Assembly (NCBI GenBank): GCA_009937085.1
Contig: JAACDD010000092.1
Span: forward strand, 1 to 24,801
DNA length: 24,801 bases
Source: Bacteroidota bacterium
GTDB taxonomy: Bacteria; Bacteroidota; Bacteroidia; Flavobacteriales; Flavobacteriaceae
Direction: 5' to 3'
Numbering within the stretch: the stretch's first letter is position 1; each line of letters starts with the position of its first letter. The translations under genes were made by a program, and so were the position numbers. Shown here one piece after another: positions 24,004-24,801 of this stretch. Below the pieces are notes generated by a model, which saw only the letters and a list, made by a program, of their open reading frames with translations, was not told the origin of the DNA and did not search any database.

Positions 24004-24801
24004 AAAATTTGAAACGGATGCAATCCGTACACAACTAGAACGATCGCAACAAGGCGAACACAGCGTACCATTATTTCTGACTTCGAGCTTTGTTTTTGAA
24101 GACGCAGAAGATATGCGTGCCTCTTTTGCTGAAGAAAAAGAAGGTAACGTATACAGTAGATTTACAAATCCGAATACCAGTGAATTTGTTGAGAAAATTT
24201 GCAAGATGGAAGGCGCTGAAGATGGTTATGCTTTTGCTACAGGTATGGCTGCCGTATTTGGTACTTTTGCTGCTCTTTTGAATAGCGGTGACCACATTCT
24301 TTCTGCACGTGCCGTTTTTGGTTCAACACACGGTTTGTTTACGAAGTTTTTACCCAAATGGAATATTGAAACCACCTATTTTGATGTGGAAGATTTAGAC
24401 CGTTTTGAGGAACTTATTACACCTAATACCAAAGTGATTTACGCCGAATCGCCAACCAACCCAGGATTACAAGTGTTGGATTTGGAGCGCCTTGGTGTAT
24501 TGGCTAAAAAACACAATCTGGTACTTGTTATCGACAACTGTTTTGCAACGCCTTACCTTCAAAAGCCTATCGAATTTGGAGCTGATTTGGTTATTCATTC
24601 GGCTACCAAACTCATCGATGGTCAAGGCAGAGTTCTTGGCGGCGTAACCGTTGGTCGTTCCGATTTAATCCGTGAAAGGTATTTGTTTGCTCGCAATACA
24701 GGTCCCTCCATGTCACCATTTAACGCATGGACATTATCAAAGAGTTTAGAAACCTTAGCAGTGCGCGTAGATAAGCATTGTGATAATGCCGAAAAAGTAA
24801 C
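23990..24801 (+). CDS. metZ: O-succinylhomoserine sulfhydrylase-like PLP enzyme (5' part, runs off the right edge)
   Basis: An open frame from ATG 23990 to the window end gives 270 codons without a stop (about two thirds of the expected ~390). It is a Cys/Met metabolism PLP enzyme: SVPLFLTSSFVF, YSRFTNPNT, the cofactor loop ATGMAAVFGT, the PLP Asp in VIDNCFATPY, and Lys207 in IHSATKLIDGQGRVLGG. The SATK-GQGR signature is that of the MetZ branch, while MetB/MetC-type lyases are possible alternatives. The start is supported by the 14-bp overlap with the OsmC-like gene and by the family N-terminus. It would be the second homocysteine-forming enzyme of this operon. Confidence 0.85.
   Translation, partial: MSKHKKFETDAIRTQLERSQQGEHSVPLFLTSSFVFEDAEDMRASFAEEKEGNVYSRFTNPNTSEFVEKICKMEGAEDGYAFATGMAAVFGTFAALLNSGDHILSARAVFGSTHGLFTKFLPKWNIETTYFDVEDLDRFEELITPNTKVIYAESPTNPGLQVLDLERLGVLAKKHNLVLVIDNCFATPYLQKPIEFGADLVIHSATKLIDGQGRVLGGVTVGRSDLIRERYLFARNTGPSMSPFNAWTLSKSLETLAVRVDKHCDNAEKV

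Overview
The window reads as chromosomal DNA of a member of the Bacteroidota, most likely a marine-type flavobacterium. The evidence is a GLPGLI-family secreted protein paired with a TonB-receptor-like barrel, a 2TM domain, a stand-alone pyruvate dehydrogenase E1-beta gene, a membrane pyrophosphatase, and -7 boxes of the Bacteroidota form TAnnTTTG ahead of most transcription units. Coding density is high. No gap exceeds 300 bp; the largest are 143 bp before metK and about 130 bp between the kinase and GLPGLI genes. I saw no rRNA, tRNA, CRISPR array, transposase or integrase.

Layout. (1) 29-3603, minus strand: Kdo transferase waaA, a coupled 64-residue orphan, then a secreted prolyl oligopeptidase much richer in A+T than its neighbours. 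(2) 3672-4802, plus: a DegT/DnrJ/EryC1-type sugar-nucleotide aminotransferase, divergent from waaA and convergent with fabD. (3) 11186 down to 4799, minus: a fused etfB-etfA ORF, a BFN/DUF151-UVR protein, a CNT nucleoside transporter, thyA, a 2TM-dihydrofolate reductase fusion and fabD. These are tightly packed, with ATGA overlaps at two junctions. (4) 11305-14632, plus: pdhB and membrane pyrophosphatase hppA, divergent from etfBA. (5) 15242 down to 14622, minus: a deoxynucleoside kinase. (6) 15372-19912, plus: GLPGLI protein, TonB-receptor-like barrel, and a separately promoted outer-membrane-like protein. (7) 19941 to the right edge, plus: a methionine/SAM operon metK-metY-metX-osmC-like-metZ (last gene cut by the window edge).

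Functional themes. Region 3 holds several thymidylate-supply genes (nucleoside uptake, thymidylate synthase, dihydrofolate reductase). Region 7 makes homocysteine by direct sulfhydrylation and converts methionine to SAM. It is preceded by a ~100-nt leader with riboswitch-like sequence and two 9-bp long-range complementarities, one of which places the bases just upstream of the metK start codon in a helix.

Most worth a second look: the metK leader; the etfB-etfA read-through fusion, one base away from two normal genes; the membrane-anchored DHFR fusion; and a 15-bp exact repeat (extending with one gap) between the very left edge of the window and the start of the 64-residue orphan, on either side of the A+T-rich peptidase gene.
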